From Planctomycetota bacterium (lineage in GTDB: Bacteria; Planctomycetota; Planctomycetia; Planctomycetales; Planctomycetaceae), in the NCBI GenBank assembly GCA_023417655.1, contig JAEZFD010000040.1, positions 1 through 64,000 of the forward strand: a stretch of 64,000 nucleotides of DNA, in the 5' to 3' direction. The position numbers and the translations under genes were made by a program. Shown here in pieces: positions 17,026 through 26,159 of the stretch. Every line of letters begins with the position of its first letter. Positions within the stretch are counted from its first letter, which is position 1. The notes under the pieces are model-generated. The model saw nothing but the letters and a program-made list of their open reading frames with translations, had not been told where the DNA came from and searched no databases.

Positions 17026-17850
17026 TTACTTTCTGCGGATGAAGGCCAGCAGGTCGGCGTTGACGGTTTTCTTGTGTGTCGAGCAGAGACCATGTGGTGC
17101 TCCGTCGTAAACCTTCAGAACCGCATTAGAGAGCAGTTTTACGGATTTCAGCGCGGAGGCTTCGATCGGGACAATCTGATCGTCATCACCATGCAGGATC
17201 AAAGTGGGGATGTCGATCTTCTTCAGGTCTTCTGTGAAGTCGGTTTCAGAGAAAGCCTTAATGCAGTCAATGACCCCTTTGAAGCCTGCCTGCATTCCCT
17301 GTCGCCAGAAGGAATCTTTGAGACCTTGAGAGACCTTGGCCCCTTTGCGATTCGCCCCGAAGAATGGCTCTGTCAGATCCTGAAAGAACTGTGACCGGTC
17401 AGAAAGCACGTTCTGACGAATCTCGTCAAATGTCTCGATTGGCTGACCTTCTGGATTCTCTGGGGTCTTTAGCATCAACGGCGGGACGGCACCAATTAAC
17501 ACTGCCTTGGCGGCTCGGCTCGTTCCGTGACGTGCAAGATAACGGACCACTTCTCCGCCGCCGGTTGAATGCCCGACGTGGATGGCATCCTTCAGGTCGA
17601 GGGCATTGACGAGATCCGCCAGGTCGTCGGCATAAGTGTCCATGTCATTCCCGTTCCATGGCTGATCGGAACGGCCATGACCGCGACGGTCATGCGCAAT
17701 GCAGCGATACCCCTGCTCTCCTAAAAAGACCATCTGATCTTCCCAGGCATCCGCTGACAGCGGCCAGCCGTGACTGAAAACGATCGGTTGCCCTGAGCCC
17801 CAATCCTTATAGTAGATCTGCGTGCCATCCTTTGTTGTGATGAAGCTCAT
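17026..17850 (-). CDS. alpha/beta hydrolase, non-haem chloroperoxidase-like
   Basis: A 274-aa single-domain hydrolase. The catalytic triad is readable: Ser in the nucleophile elbow GHSTGGGE, Asp in LHGDDDQIVPI, and His in APHGLCSTHK. An oxyanion-side HGWPLSADAWEDQ precedes them. The sequence fits the cofactor-free haloperoxidase/arylesterase group, whose physiological role is usually ester hydrolysis or perhydrolysis. The start at 17850 (MSFITTKDGTQ) is the family-typical N-terminus; the longer frame adds 23 residues with no homologous look. It is monocistronic. Confidence 0.9.
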   Translation of the reverse strand: MSFITTKDGTQIYYKDWGSGQPIVFSHGWPLSADAWEDQMVFLGEQGYRCIAHDRRGHGRSDQPWNGNDMDTYADDLADLVNALDLKDAIHVGHSTGGGEVVRYLARHGTSRAAKAVLIGAVPPLMLKTPENPEGQPIETFDEIRQNVLSDRSQFFQDLTEPFFGANRKGAKVSQGLKDSFWRQGMQAGFKGVIDCIKAFSETDFTEDLKKIDIPTLILHGDDDQIVPIEASALKSVKLLSNAVLKVYDGAPHGLCSTHKKTVNADLLAFIRRK

Positions 17851-18025
17851 CCGGTAGATCCTGCTTGAAGTGAAGCTGTCGATGGGTTGAATCAGTTCAA
17901 GTCGCGTTGAGTGGTTCAAGTTTCGTAATGTGACTACGGAATTTGTTGTCTTGAGACCGTTTGTTCCCCGACGATATCACCACTTTGCAACTGGTCTATC
18001 GGCGGAATCAGGGGAGTGAAGCGAA

Positions 18026-18307
18026 ATGGAATCATCGAATCCCCCGCACCTCCTGCTTCGCCGACTCTCGCTGGCTGCGCTGCTGGTGCAGATTCCGATT
18101 CTCGCCGTCGTCGCATTCGGAGATTTCGGGTTTTATTTCCCGGGAGCGATGGGATCCTACCAGCACTTTGTGACTTGGGTTCTGTTTGCCGTCATTACAC
18201 TGCTTTTCGGCCTGATGACCGGAGTCGGTTCGTCAAGTTGGGGCCTTGTGGGCAGTCATCTAGCGGTGTTTGTAATGGCAGTGGGAGTTGTCCTCTGCTT
18301 CAAATGA
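18026..18307 (+). CDS. small hydrophobic membrane protein
   Basis: A 93-aa protein with three probable membrane segments (about residues 13-33, 49-66 and 70-91) and a glycine-rich MTGVGSSSWG turn. GGGAG lies about 9 bases upstream of the ATG. I do not recognise the family. It stands alone between the divergent alpha/beta hydrolase and the nucleoside hydrolase. Confidence 0.6.
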   Translation: MESSNPPHLLLRRLSLAALLVQIPILAVVAFGDFGFYFPGAMGSYQHFVTWVLFAVITLLFGLMTGVGSSSWGLVGSHLAVFVMAVGVVLCFK

Positions 18308-18496
18308 TACTGATGCATTCGGGCTGACAATTTTGCAAACCTCGAAGGTTCAGGAGGAAATCTCTTGAGCGCGCGGTAAAATGGACAGCGGCAGGACACC
18401 AGATTCGAGCGGGGCAAAAGGCTGGCCGCTGGAAGCTGGGAACTCCTGAAATCAGCCGGCATTCGGCTTCATCGAGACCAGCGATCGGGCGGCGAC

Positions 18497-19456
18497 ATGG
18501 CAGAGAAGAAACTGGTAATCGATGCGGATCCTGGGATCGGCGATGCAATCACGATTGCACTGGCCCTTTCTGACCCGACCGTCGATGTAATCGCTGTGAC
18601 GGCGACGGGAGGCACGACCTCCGGTGAGCAGTCGTACCGCAATGTGCAGACAGTGGTTTCGATGCTGGATCCGCCGCGCTGGCCGCGGCTGGGGTGGAGT
18701 TCCTCTCCCCGAGTCGCGATGCCGGATCCGCGAAGTGTCTCAGGGATCCTGATGCACGATGGCCTGCATGGACTTGGCGACTGTGACGTGATCGAAGCAG
18801 TCCCGCATGCTCCCACGGATTCAGTGAAATTACTCGTTGACCTCGTCCGGGAGAACCCAGGCGAAATCACACTGCTCACTCTGGGGCCACTGACGAATGT
18901 TGAACTCGCCATTGAGCGACACCCTGACTTTCTGAAGCAACTGGGGTCACTGGTCTGCTTTGGCGGGTCGTGGAATGGGACAGGAAATGTCACGTCCTGT
19001 GCAGAATTCAATCTTTATGCAGATCCTGAATCTGCCCGACATGTGCTGACGTATCCGGCGACGAAAACGCTGGTCCCGCTCGATGTGAGCAGCAACTTCG
19101 GACTGACGTTTGATCAATATGATGCGCTCGAAGTCGACACCTTTTCCCGGCTAGGCATGTTCCTGAGTAAGACGATGCCCTTCGCACTGCGTGAAAGCCG
19201 GAACCAACTGGGCCGCGAAGGCGTGCTGCTGCCGGAGGTCGTTGGTCTGGCCGCGATCACGACTCCCCGGCTGTTCGACCGGCAATCCGTTCACATTGAT
19301 GTCGAGGTATCAGGTGAACTGACGCGCGGGATGGCAGTCTTCGACCGGCGCGGCATTGTACGAAAGCATCCGAACATCGACGTGCTCTCTGGAGTCGATA
19401 CCGTCGGCGTGCGCGACTATGTCACGCGACTCGTTCGGGCAGCGGATACGAAGTAA
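18497..19456 (+). CDS. inosine/uridine-preferring nucleoside hydrolase family protein
   Basis: A 319-aa ribonucleoside hydrolase-fold protein, which would split nucleosides to base plus ribose in salvage. The N-terminal calcium/ribose motif is DADPGIGDAI where the family usually has DxDPGxDDA, so one of the paired aspartates (the ribose-contacting one by family numbering) is glycine. The other acidic residues and the LLTLGPLTNVE segment are retained. The length is normal. Activity may be altered; this could be one of the many planctomycete paralogues with changed substrate. A hairpin terminator follows. Confidence 0.85.
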   Translation: MAEKKLVIDADPGIGDAITIALALSDPTVDVIAVTATGGTTSGEQSYRNVQTVVSMLDPPRWPRLGWSSSPRVAMPDPRSVSGILMHDGLHGLGDCDVIEAVPHAPTDSVKLLVDLVRENPGEITLLTLGPLTNVELAIERHPDFLKQLGSLVCFGGSWNGTGNVTSCAEFNLYADPESARHVLTYPATKTLVPLDVSSNFGLTFDQYDALEVDTFSRLGMFLSKTMPFALRESRNQLGREGVLLPEVVGLAAITTPRLFDRQSVHIDVEVSGELTRGMAVFDRRGIVRKHPNIDVLSGVDTVGVRDYVTRLVRAADTK

Positions 19457-19487
19457 AAGACTACTGAGTCTTGAGCATTAAAACACG

Positions 19488-19530
19488 AACGCCGGTCAAG
19501 GCTCCACAGCGGGAAGCCTCGACCGGCGTT
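19488..19530. terminator. bidirectional terminator
   Basis: AACGCCGGTC (19488-19497) pairs with GACCGGCGTT (19521-19530), with further partial pairing inside the loop. It lies between the convergent nucleoside hydrolase and queF genes. Confidence 0.75.
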
Positions 19531-19564
19531 TGATGTTTTCGGCGAGCCACTTTGATCGTGTAGT

Positions 19565-19951
19565 CTACTTCCCGGCGGACTGCGGCAGCGGTGCAGATGG
19601 ATGTTCGACAATCACGGTCGTTCGGATTCCGCCGCGAGGAGTGAAAGCGGCCTCGATCTTCATCCAGCGCGGAGCCGTCACGCCGACGAGGTCATCGAGG
19701 ATGGTGTTCGTCACTCGCTCGTAGAACGCCCCGTGATTGCGGTACTGCTGCAGGTACATCTTCAGCGACTTCAGTTCGAAGCAGTGCTGATCAGGAATGT
19801 ACGAGATGGTCAGCGTGCCATAGTCAGGCTGTCCTGTCTTAGGACAGAGCGACGTGAACTCAGGGCAGATCGTGTCGATGACATAATTGCGACCTGGGAA
19901 CGGGTTGTCGAAGACTTCAATCAGGTCGCGTGTCGGTTCAGGGGCAGACAT
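19565..19951 (-). CDS. queF: NADPH-dependent 7-cyano-7-deazaguanine reductase
   Basis: A 128-aa unimodular QueF of the T-fold superfamily. It reduces preQ0 to preQ1, the last free-base step of queuosine biosynthesis, using NADPH. The thioimide-forming cysteine is in CPKTGQPDY (C36), with Asp43 as the general acid and Glu59 in the ELKSLKMYLQQYRN motif that defines the family. The length matches the short Bacillus-type enzyme. No other queuosine gene is nearby. Confidence 0.95.
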   Translation of the reverse strand: MSAPEPTRDLIEVFDNPFPGRNYVIDTICPEFTSLCPKTGQPDYGTLTISYIPDQHCFELKSLKMYLQQYRNHGAFYERVTNTILDDLVGVTAPRWMKIEAAFTPRGGIRTTVIVEHPSAPLPQSAGK

Positions 19952-20160
19952 GTTCAGCTAAAGCAATCTTGGGTGAAGGACTTGAAGCAAAGTCAGGGAA
20001 CGCGAGGGTCAAGTCGTCTCACACGGGAGGAGGACGCCGCGGTTCCAGTGGTTTTCACGGTGAGAGGAACTCGTGGTCCTGCGAGTCCCCAATCTCATTC
20101 CCGGAAGTGTGACAGGCAGGTCGCGATGTCGCAACCAAACGCATGTGGCCAGCGGGGAGA

Positions 20161-21768
20161 CTACTGAGGCGAATTCGTCCCTTGCCCCCGCGAATCCGAC
20201 TTCTGCAGATGGATCAGCGCGCGATATCGGGCGGCTTCCCCATTCGTCAACTTTCGACCCATCGGGACATTCTGTTGCTTCATGGTTGGTGGTGCTGCCT
20301 GCGGCGCACTGAAGGTGCTTGAAACCCCCAGAGTCCCGATGGAATCCGGGGCCTGATTCAAGGACATCACGCTCTCACTCGCAGGAGCCGGGACTTGCAT
20401 CGGCTGCTGCTGTGAAGTGATCTGTGGAGAAGTCGTCTGCTGAGCGATGATCGGCTCGTGGGGCAGTACCTGTGTGAAAACGTATTGAGAGTTGGCCGGT
20501 TGCGAATCGGCATTGCCCTGCTGTGTGCCTGGGCTCACTTGAGTGGACAGGATACCTGGCTGAGCAGGCACCGAGGCCCGACTGATCTCCATGGGGGGCC
20601 CGTTCTGTGCTGGGGCCGCAGCAACGGCAGAGTTCGCCACCTGCTCAGGAGCATACATCACGGCATCGAGTGCCGGCACGCTCTGCAGCAGCGCGGCCAT
20701 CTCCGGTTCATTCAATTCCATCTCGAATGTGAATGCCGACATTGGCTGGCTGGCTGTCGACTGCTTCAGATTGGACGCAGCCAGATCCGCGTCATTCACG
20801 GTGCGGATCTGCTGCTTCTGTACCAGCACCTGTAACTGATTCATGGCCTGCTGGACATCGATGACGGTGAACACCACGACGACAGGCGTTTCCCCGACTT
20901 CTGTCCGAGCCCGGGCTTCGATTTCAATGGAATTCCCGGCAACAGGGACGCGTTTCAGTTCGCGAAACTTCTGTCGCAACTGTTCCGACGTCAGCTCCAC
21001 AATCGGCAGTGGAGCTTCCTTCACCGGTTCTGTGATCGCTGGGCCTGTCCCCCGCAGATTGAACGAATTCATCTCCGAGACCATCGCTGGCGCAGGAGCT
21101 GAGAAAGTCGACATCGACATGACACTGTCCGCGGGAGCGTTCTTTTGCGTCGCAGGTCCGACGGAAGGCAGGACGTCTCCGGCGCTGTCGCTGGACATCG
21201 TGGACGACATCATCAGGGGAGCATCTGTTGGATGCAGCGAGATGGATGGCTCGGTGGAGGCACCGAACGTCGACATCTGAGCAGCCATTTCGCTGTGTTC
21301 CTGGACCGCGAGCATCTCACCGGGGCCATGGCTCAGCGGTGCCCATTGGCGTGGAACGAAAATGGATCCCAGTCCAACACCTGCAATCAGAGCCAGTGAA
21401 ATCCAGCTGGCCCAGATGCGCCGGGAACCTGAACGGCTCGGGTTCGGCAAAGGGGCCTCTGAGTGGCCGTTGGTCGAATGACCGCTTACTGCAGAACGAG
21501 AGCCCGCCAGAGAGAGGGGTTCAGGAGAAACCGGCTCGGTCACGGATGGGAGCGTCTGAATCGCCTGCATGACGGAAGCATGTAAATCAGCGGGACGCGG
21601 CGTCGGCGCAAGCTGCTGGACGCTCAGGGACAGTTCCTGCAGTTCGGCCAGCTGATCGCGCAGCGCGGCATCGGCAGCGAGTGCGCGTTCAAATTCGCTT
21701 TTCTCGTCTGGCGTCAGTTCGCCATCGAGGTAAGCGGAGATCAGCTCTTCGGGATGATGGTTCAGCAT
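20161..21768 (-). CDS. anti-sigma-factor-like membrane protein
   Basis: A 535-aa protein whose first ~50 residues (ISAYLDGELTPDEKSEFERAL) form an anti-sigma/putative zinc-finger-like helical domain without the cysteines. A single membrane segment follows (SWISLALIAGVGLGSIFV, about residues 133-152), then a long Gln/Pro/Ser-rich periplasmic part containing one structured region near residues 265-400. It starts 8 bases past the ECF sigma gene and is surely co-transcribed with it. It probably holds the sigma factor at the membrane and senses an envelope signal. The start at 21768 matches the usual anti-sigma N-terminus. Confidence 0.8.
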   Translation of the reverse strand: MLNHHPEELISAYLDGELTPDEKSEFERALAADAALRDQLAELQELSLSVQQLAPTPRPADLHASVMQAIQTLPSVTEPVSPEPLSLAGSRSAVSGHSTNGHSEAPLPNPSRSGSRRIWASWISLALIAGVGLGSIFVPRQWAPLSHGPGEMLAVQEHSEMAAQMSTFGASTEPSISLHPTDAPLMMSSTMSSDSAGDVLPSVGPATQKNAPADSVMSMSTFSAPAPAMVSEMNSFNLRGTGPAITEPVKEAPLPIVELTSEQLRQKFRELKRVPVAGNSIEIEARARTEVGETPVVVVFTVIDVQQAMNQLQVLVQKQQIRTVNDADLAASNLKQSTASQPMSAFTFEMELNEPEMAALLQSVPALDAVMYAPEQVANSAVAAAPAQNGPPMEISRASVPAQPGILSTQVSPGTQQGNADSQPANSQYVFTQVLPHEPIIAQQTTSPQITSQQQPMQVPAPASESVMSLNQAPDSIGTLGVSSTFSAPQAAPPTMKQQNVPMGRKLTNGEAARYRALIHLQKSDSRGQGTNSPQ

Positions 21769-21775
21769 GGTCGCG

Positions 21776-22351
21776 TTACTTCTGCTCCCGCTCGACAGCT
21801 TTGGCGAGTCGTTCCCGGAGCAGTTGCCGGGCTCGAAAAATGCGGCTGCGGACTGTACCAACAGGGCAATTCAGGACCGTCGCAATCTCTTCATATCGAA
21901 ACCCGTCGAGCTCCTTCAAGACGAGTGCTTCGCGATAATCGGCAGGAAGCTGTTCCAGTGCTTCACGGATACGTTGCGTTGATTCAAGCGATTCCAGCGG
22001 CAGGCCAGGTTCGTCGGAAGACCGTGGGGAGGTGGAAAAGTCGCCGTCTGAATCGGCCGAATTCAAAGAAACCGGTTTCAGTGATTTCTTGCGTCGACTG
22101 TTGATGGCGGCATTGTGGGCGATACGAAACAGCCAGGCATAAAACGACGAGTCCTGACGGAACGTATTGAGTTTCTGGTAGGCGAGGATAAAGGCGTCCT
22201 GTGCGACGTCGCGCGCGTCATGAAACGACCCCAGCCGGTGGTGAAGAGCTCCGGCAAGTCGGTCCTGATAGCGCAGGACGAGCTCACCAAAGGCGTCTTT
22301 ATCGCCGGCAAGTGTCGCTTCAATCAGTCGGGAGTCTGGCGTCACGATCAC
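21776..22351 (-). CDS. ECF-type RNA polymerase sigma factor
   Basis: A 191-aa sigma-70 family regulator of the ECF class. Region 2 spans about residues 20-90 (QDRLAGALHHRLGSFHDARDVAQDAFILAYQ and SFYAWLFRIAHN), and region 4 about 125-180 (LPADYREALVLKELDGFRYEEIATVL). Its gene directly precedes the anti-sigma-like gene, the normal arrangement. The target regulon is unknown, though such operons usually autoregulate. Confidence 0.93.
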   Translation of the reverse strand: MIVTPDSRLIEATLAGDKDAFGELVLRYQDRLAGALHHRLGSFHDARDVAQDAFILAYQKLNTFRQDSSFYAWLFRIAHNAAINSRRKKSLKPVSLNSADSDGDFSTSPRSSDEPGLPLESLESTQRIREALEQLPADYREALVLKELDGFRYEEIATVLNCPVGTVRSRIFRARQLLRERLAKAVEREQK

Positions 22352-22643
22352 ACTTTATCAGACGGGGCCGGTAATCCTTCAGTTCCAGAAATCTCGAAAA
22401 ATCAATGGAAGGCGGTTGTTCAGTACGACAATCTGCTGCCGGCCGACGTTCGCAGGAGTGTCCCAAAATGATTCGGTGGCGAGAAAACTCGCAGATGCTG
22501 CCGGAAACCGAATGTGGTAAGACCAGCAAATTCGCTGCACAAATCTGGATCGAAAAGTTTGATCCATGATATACTTCTGCACGTTCATCGGAAACATCAG
22601 TTCAGTTTCCCCACCCCCCCACCAGCTTTAGACTGAGTCCAAT

Positions 22644-23390
22644 ATGAGAACCGGTAACCCCGCCCTGAATGAGAATACCTTTCAAGGATTTGAAGGGACA
22701 TTGTCGGAATCGGGTGCTGCCACAATGACACTGCGCGGCACTGCGCAGAAAACTCTCATGCTCATGGTACTGCTCATTGGAGCCGGTGCCGTGACGTGGA
22801 ATCTATTTCTGCAGCAAAGCCCACTGGTGATGCCGCTCATGATCGGCGGCGCGGTCGGTGGATTGATCATCGCCCTCGCTACCGCCTTCAAGCCGACTTG
22901 GGCTCCCGTTACTGCGCCCCTCTATGCAATCGCCGAAGGACTGCTGTTGGGGGGACTCTCCTCCATGTATCAGTCACTGTATAACGGCATCGTCCTGCAG
23001 GCGGTCTTCCTGACGCTGGGAACACTGTTCGCGATGCTGCTCGCCTACCAGACGGGCTTCATCCGTGCGACACAGAACTTCAAGCTCGGCGTGTTTGCCG
23101 CCACCGGCGGGATCGCCCTGTTCTACATCGCCTCAATGATTATGGGCTTCTTCGGAATTCAGATTCCGCTGATTCACGGGAACGGGCTGCTGGGAATCGG
23201 CTTCAGCCTGTTTGTCGTGGTGATCGCGGCGCTGAATCTGGTCCTCGACTTCGATTTCATTGAAGAAGGAGCCAATCGCGGTGCTCCCAAGTACATGGAA
23301 TGGTACGGAGCGTATGGCCTGCTCGTCACTCTGGTCTGGTTGTACATCGAAATCCTGCGCCTGCTCGCCAAAATGAACAGCCGCGACTAA
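22644..23390 (+). CDS. Bax inhibitor-1/YccA-like membrane protein
   Basis: A 248-aa inner-membrane protein with seven hydrophobic segments after a soluble N-terminus of about 35 residues. The final segment carries the family's conserved acidic pair region (LNLVLDFDFIEEGANRGAPKYMEWYGAYGLLVTL, in pieces). This Bax1-I subfamily is related to pH-sensitive calcium leak channels; the bacterial role is unclear. It is divergent from the ECF sigma operon across a 290-base gap. Confidence 0.88.
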   Translation: MRTGNPALNENTFQGFEGTLSESGAATMTLRGTAQKTLMLMVLLIGAGAVTWNLFLQQSPLVMPLMIGGAVGGLIIALATAFKPTWAPVTAPLYAIAEGLLLGGLSSMYQSLYNGIVLQAVFLTLGTLFAMLLAYQTGFIRATQNFKLGVFAATGGIALFYIASMIMGFFGIQIPLIHGNGLLGIGFSLFVVVIAALNLVLDFDFIEEGANRGAPKYMEWYGAYGLLVTLVWLYIEILRLLAKMNSRD

Positions 23391-23502
23391 GAACAGCGTT
23401 CCGGAACAGCATTCTGGAACAGGGATCCTGAAATAGCATCCTGATCAGACGGTCAGTCTTCCCCACGCTCCTGGCTGGGTGAAGTCTCAATTGGAAACAG
23501 AA

Positions 23503-23545
23503 CGAGCCTGGCCACCCACTGCGGGGCGCCAGGCTCGCTTCGTTT
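23503..23545. terminator. bidirectional terminator
   Basis: CGAGCCTGGC (23503-23512) pairs with GCCAGGCTCG (23528-23537), followed by CTTCGTTTTG. It lies between the convergent Bax-inhibitor-like (+) and phosphoesterase (-) genes. Confidence 0.8.
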
Positions 23546-23600
23546 TGAGATCACGCTGGGCAACTCAGACTATGCGACGTGAAATTCGGCTTCCTCGATG

Positions 23601-24656
23601 TCACTTCACGGCGATCGGCTTGTAAGGCAGCGAGAACTGATGGCTCTCGCGTTTTGGGACCCGTTTAGTGGACTGGCAGAGTTCTTCAGTCTCCGGGTGG
23701 AACGTGATGAATTCCATGCGTTCCTCCGCCGGGTGGAAGCGGACCAGCCGCAACCAGCCGGTGCTATAGTCCTGCAGGATCTCATGAATCACGTTCCCGT
23801 GATCTCCTGTTGTCGACGCGTTCATGGCCTGAGACCGGCTCTGGTCCCCTGAAAACACCGCGATCAGATTCGCGTGCTTCCGGTAACTTTTGTCCCACAG
23901 CTGCTGCGGCGTATTTCCGCGTTCTCCATGCATCTTCTTCCATTGCATCCGGCCTTTGGGGTCGGTTTCATAGCCCGCATTTTCCTTCGGGCGATGGAGT
24001 GGTCCCCAGCCCATATGGCTGGTGATAAATGTGATACGCTCAGGATGCGCTGAGATCACCTGATTGGCCCATTCAACAACATCGTCCGGCGCGTTGCACT
24101 CCAGATGAAGGAAGAGAAAGTCGCGCCCGCCTGCTGAAAACAGCTGATAGCTATTCGCGTTGTTCGCAGAGTGAACGGGCTGGTCGACATTCCCGGGAAA
24201 CGTGCCGCCATACCAGGGAAACTGCTCAAATCGCGATCTGGGAAAATACTGCTGGAAGAGAGTTGAGTCGCCGCTGGCTTTCATGTCGTGATTGCCGACA
24301 GAAATCCCATATGGAACCTTGCCATGCAGGGTGTCCATACACTCCTGAGCCACCTTCCACTGCCGTGGTTTATTGATGTCCACGATGTCGCCGACGTGGC
24401 TGACGAACTTGATGGCATGCTTATCGAGATTCTTCACGATCCAGTTGACGTGAGCCTGAAAGATAGGATTGGTGACCGGATCCCGGTTCTCGGGATTTCC
24501 TTTCGTCCCCTCGCCGTGATAGGCCTGTGTGTCAGGGATAATCACGAAGCTGAACGTTCCCTCGGGAGCGGGTGACAGTTGCTCTGCCCGAGTGGGACTC
24601 GAGAACAGAATTGCGCCGAGTAATGCGAGCCACGGCAGTGAGCGAAGCAGGTTCAT
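23601..24656 (-). CDS. secreted calcineurin-like metallophosphoesterase
   Basis: A 351-aa exported phosphoesterase. The signal peptide (MNLLRSLPWLALLGAILF) ends in SPTRA-EQ. Metal-site motifs appear in order: PDTQAY, GDIVD, GNHD and, further on, a TSHMGWG histidine. The terminal GHxH motif seen in most of this superfamily appears as SGDQS, so one metal ligand set is altered. The start at 24656 is favoured by GAGGAAG 6 bases upstream, although an in-frame ATG at 24671 also exists. The substrate is unknown. Confidence 0.85.
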   Translation of the reverse strand: MNLLRSLPWLALLGAILFSSPTRAEQLSPAPEGTFSFVIIPDTQAYHGEGTKGNPENRDPVTNPIFQAHVNWIVKNLDKHAIKFVSHVGDIVDINKPRQWKVAQECMDTLHGKVPYGISVGNHDMKASGDSTLFQQYFPRSRFEQFPWYGGTFPGNVDQPVHSANNANSYQLFSAGGRDFLFLHLECNAPDDVVEWANQVISAHPERITFITSHMGWGPLHRPKENAGYETDPKGRMQWKKMHGERGNTPQQLWDKSYRKHANLIAVFSGDQSRSQAMNASTTGDHGNVIHEILQDYSTGWLRLVRFHPAEERMEFITFHPETEELCQSTKRVPKRESHQFSLPYKPIAVK

Positions 24657-24928
24657 CAGGGTCTTCCTCATCAGCTTGGGGCTCCCGGGTGGTCGGATCG
24701 GCATCACTGATGTCCGGGATCCGGATTTGAGGAGCAGTTTCAGTAAGCAGAGAGATCCAGACGGCCAATGTACAGCCTCAACTGGCCCCGATACAAAGCT
24801 GTGACTGAATGCGAATCAGTAAGCTTCATGATGAAGGTCCATAATTCCAGCGGCTGCGGAAACAAATCAAGGCGCCTGCCGAACGAATGTCGGCGGGTGC
24901 CTTGGTGGAAATCGACGTTACGTCCGCT

Positions 24929-25462
24929 CTATGAATTCGAGGTTGGAGCCGAAGGAGCGGCCTCCACTGCCTGCGGGGCTGCAGCTGCAGCCGGTTTGGC
25001 AGGGCCATGAATCGCAGTCATCTGAATAATCACGATCCCCACGATCACCAGTACAAAACCAAGAATCTGCAGCGGGGGAAAGTGAAGATGCCCTGCCAGA
25101 TATGCGGCGGTGATCGCGGAGATCGCGGTCGCTCCTCCGAAGACAACGGGCATCACAAGACGGGCGTCCTTTGCCTGAAACATCGCCATTGTCAGGGTCA
25201 GTGCACCGAATGCGCCCAAGGATCCGGCGATAAAACCCCAGCGAATTGCCGCAGGGGTAAAGGTGAGCGTCCCGCCGCTTGCACGCACGGCGATCACGCC
25301 TCCGATGATCCCCCAGATCAGATATGCCAGCCCGATGAAGATATACGGTTTGAATGGGGTGTCACCCGGCGTCCGTGCTTTTCCCAGAGCCGGTCCGTAC
25401 AGCCCCCAGAAGAGAGCAGTTGCCACGGCGAACGCGAGACCGAGAAGCTTGGCTTTTTCCAT
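24929..25462 (-). CDS. EamA/DMT-like small membrane transporter
   Basis: A 177-aa protein with five membrane segments and a C-terminal Ala/Pro-rich cytoplasmic tail. It resembles a half-length drug/metabolite transporter (one EamA repeat, GLYGPALGKART near the first loop), so it probably dimerises. The start at 25462 gives the expected short N-terminus before TM1; the upstream extension in the same frame is not hydrophobic and is ignored. Substrate unknown. Confidence 0.75.
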   Translation of the reverse strand: MEKAKLLGLAFAVATALFWGLYGPALGKARTPGDTPFKPYIFIGLAYLIWGIIGGVIAVRASGGTLTFTPAAIRWGFIAGSLGAFGALTLTMAMFQAKDARLVMPVVFGGATAISAITAAYLAGHLHFPPLQILGFVLVIVGIVIIQMTAIHGPAKPAAAAAPQAVEAAPSAPTSNS

Positions 25463-26003
25463 TTGAAACTCAACTCCACAATGAAACGCGATGCCTCCGC
25501 GGCCAGAGACCCTCTCGATCCGCGACGACCAGGTTGTCTGAAACAGGTTGTCTGAAAGATGGACAGAAATGACCGAAAGCGGGCACTGTGCCCGGGGAAA
25601 CTGAATTCCGACCACCTACCCTCTCCACCGACGGCGAACCGGCCTCTCCACGAAACGGGAACAGTAGGGTTCCATCTCGGTAGTCCCCTCTCCTGTCAGC
25701 TAATCGCTGTTAGCGGCAATGCTAGTAGATGTTGAGGTGACCGTCATTCCGGGAATCCATTTTTCAGCCTGCTGATGGGCTGGGCGAGTTGCCTGGCGAA
25801 CCTGATTGAGCCGCGAGTGTCTACTGTGCAGCGAGGTCGCCAAATCCGGCGGAAACTAGGGCATTGCCTGGACTTTCACGATTTTCAGGTGGCCCAAATC
25901 ACGCAGTTCTCACTGGATTCGCTGCGACGACGGTGACTTCGATTGATTTTTCAACAAAAACGCTTGCGGCACGCGATTCAAATTATTACCCTGCCGCCAC
26001 CTT
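25463..26003. other. gap without a supported gene
   Basis: About 540 bases upstream of tRNA-Asn. I see no convincing reading frame here. An A/T-rich stretch at roughly 25,945-25,990 probably contains the tRNA promoter, but no clean -35/-10 pair stands out. Confidence 0.6.
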
Positions 26004-26076
26004 TCCCCGATAGCTCAATCGGTAGAGCGGCGGACTGTTAATCCGTAGGTCGTAGGTTCGAGCCCTACTCGGGGAG
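26004..26076 (+). tRNA. tRNA-Asn (GUU)
   Basis: A 73-base cloverleaf: acceptor TCCCCGA pairs with TCGGGGA, a D-arm GCTC/GAGC, an anticodon loop CTGTTAA giving GUU, and a T-arm with GGTTCGAGCC. CCA is not encoded. A strong terminator follows about 47 bases later. Confidence 0.97.
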
Positions 26077-26122
26077 CTTTTCACCCACTCGGCGAACTTT
26101 CGCTGGTAGGGTTAACAAACTG

Positions 26123-26156
26123 GGACCGTTGTCAGACTCTGACACGGTCCTTTTTT
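26123..26156 (+). terminator. Rho-independent terminator of tRNA-Asn
   Basis: GGACCG...TGTCA pairs with TGACA...CGGTCC (one bulged T), ending directly in six Ts at 26151-26156. Confidence 0.88.
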
Positions 26157-26159
26157 CGT

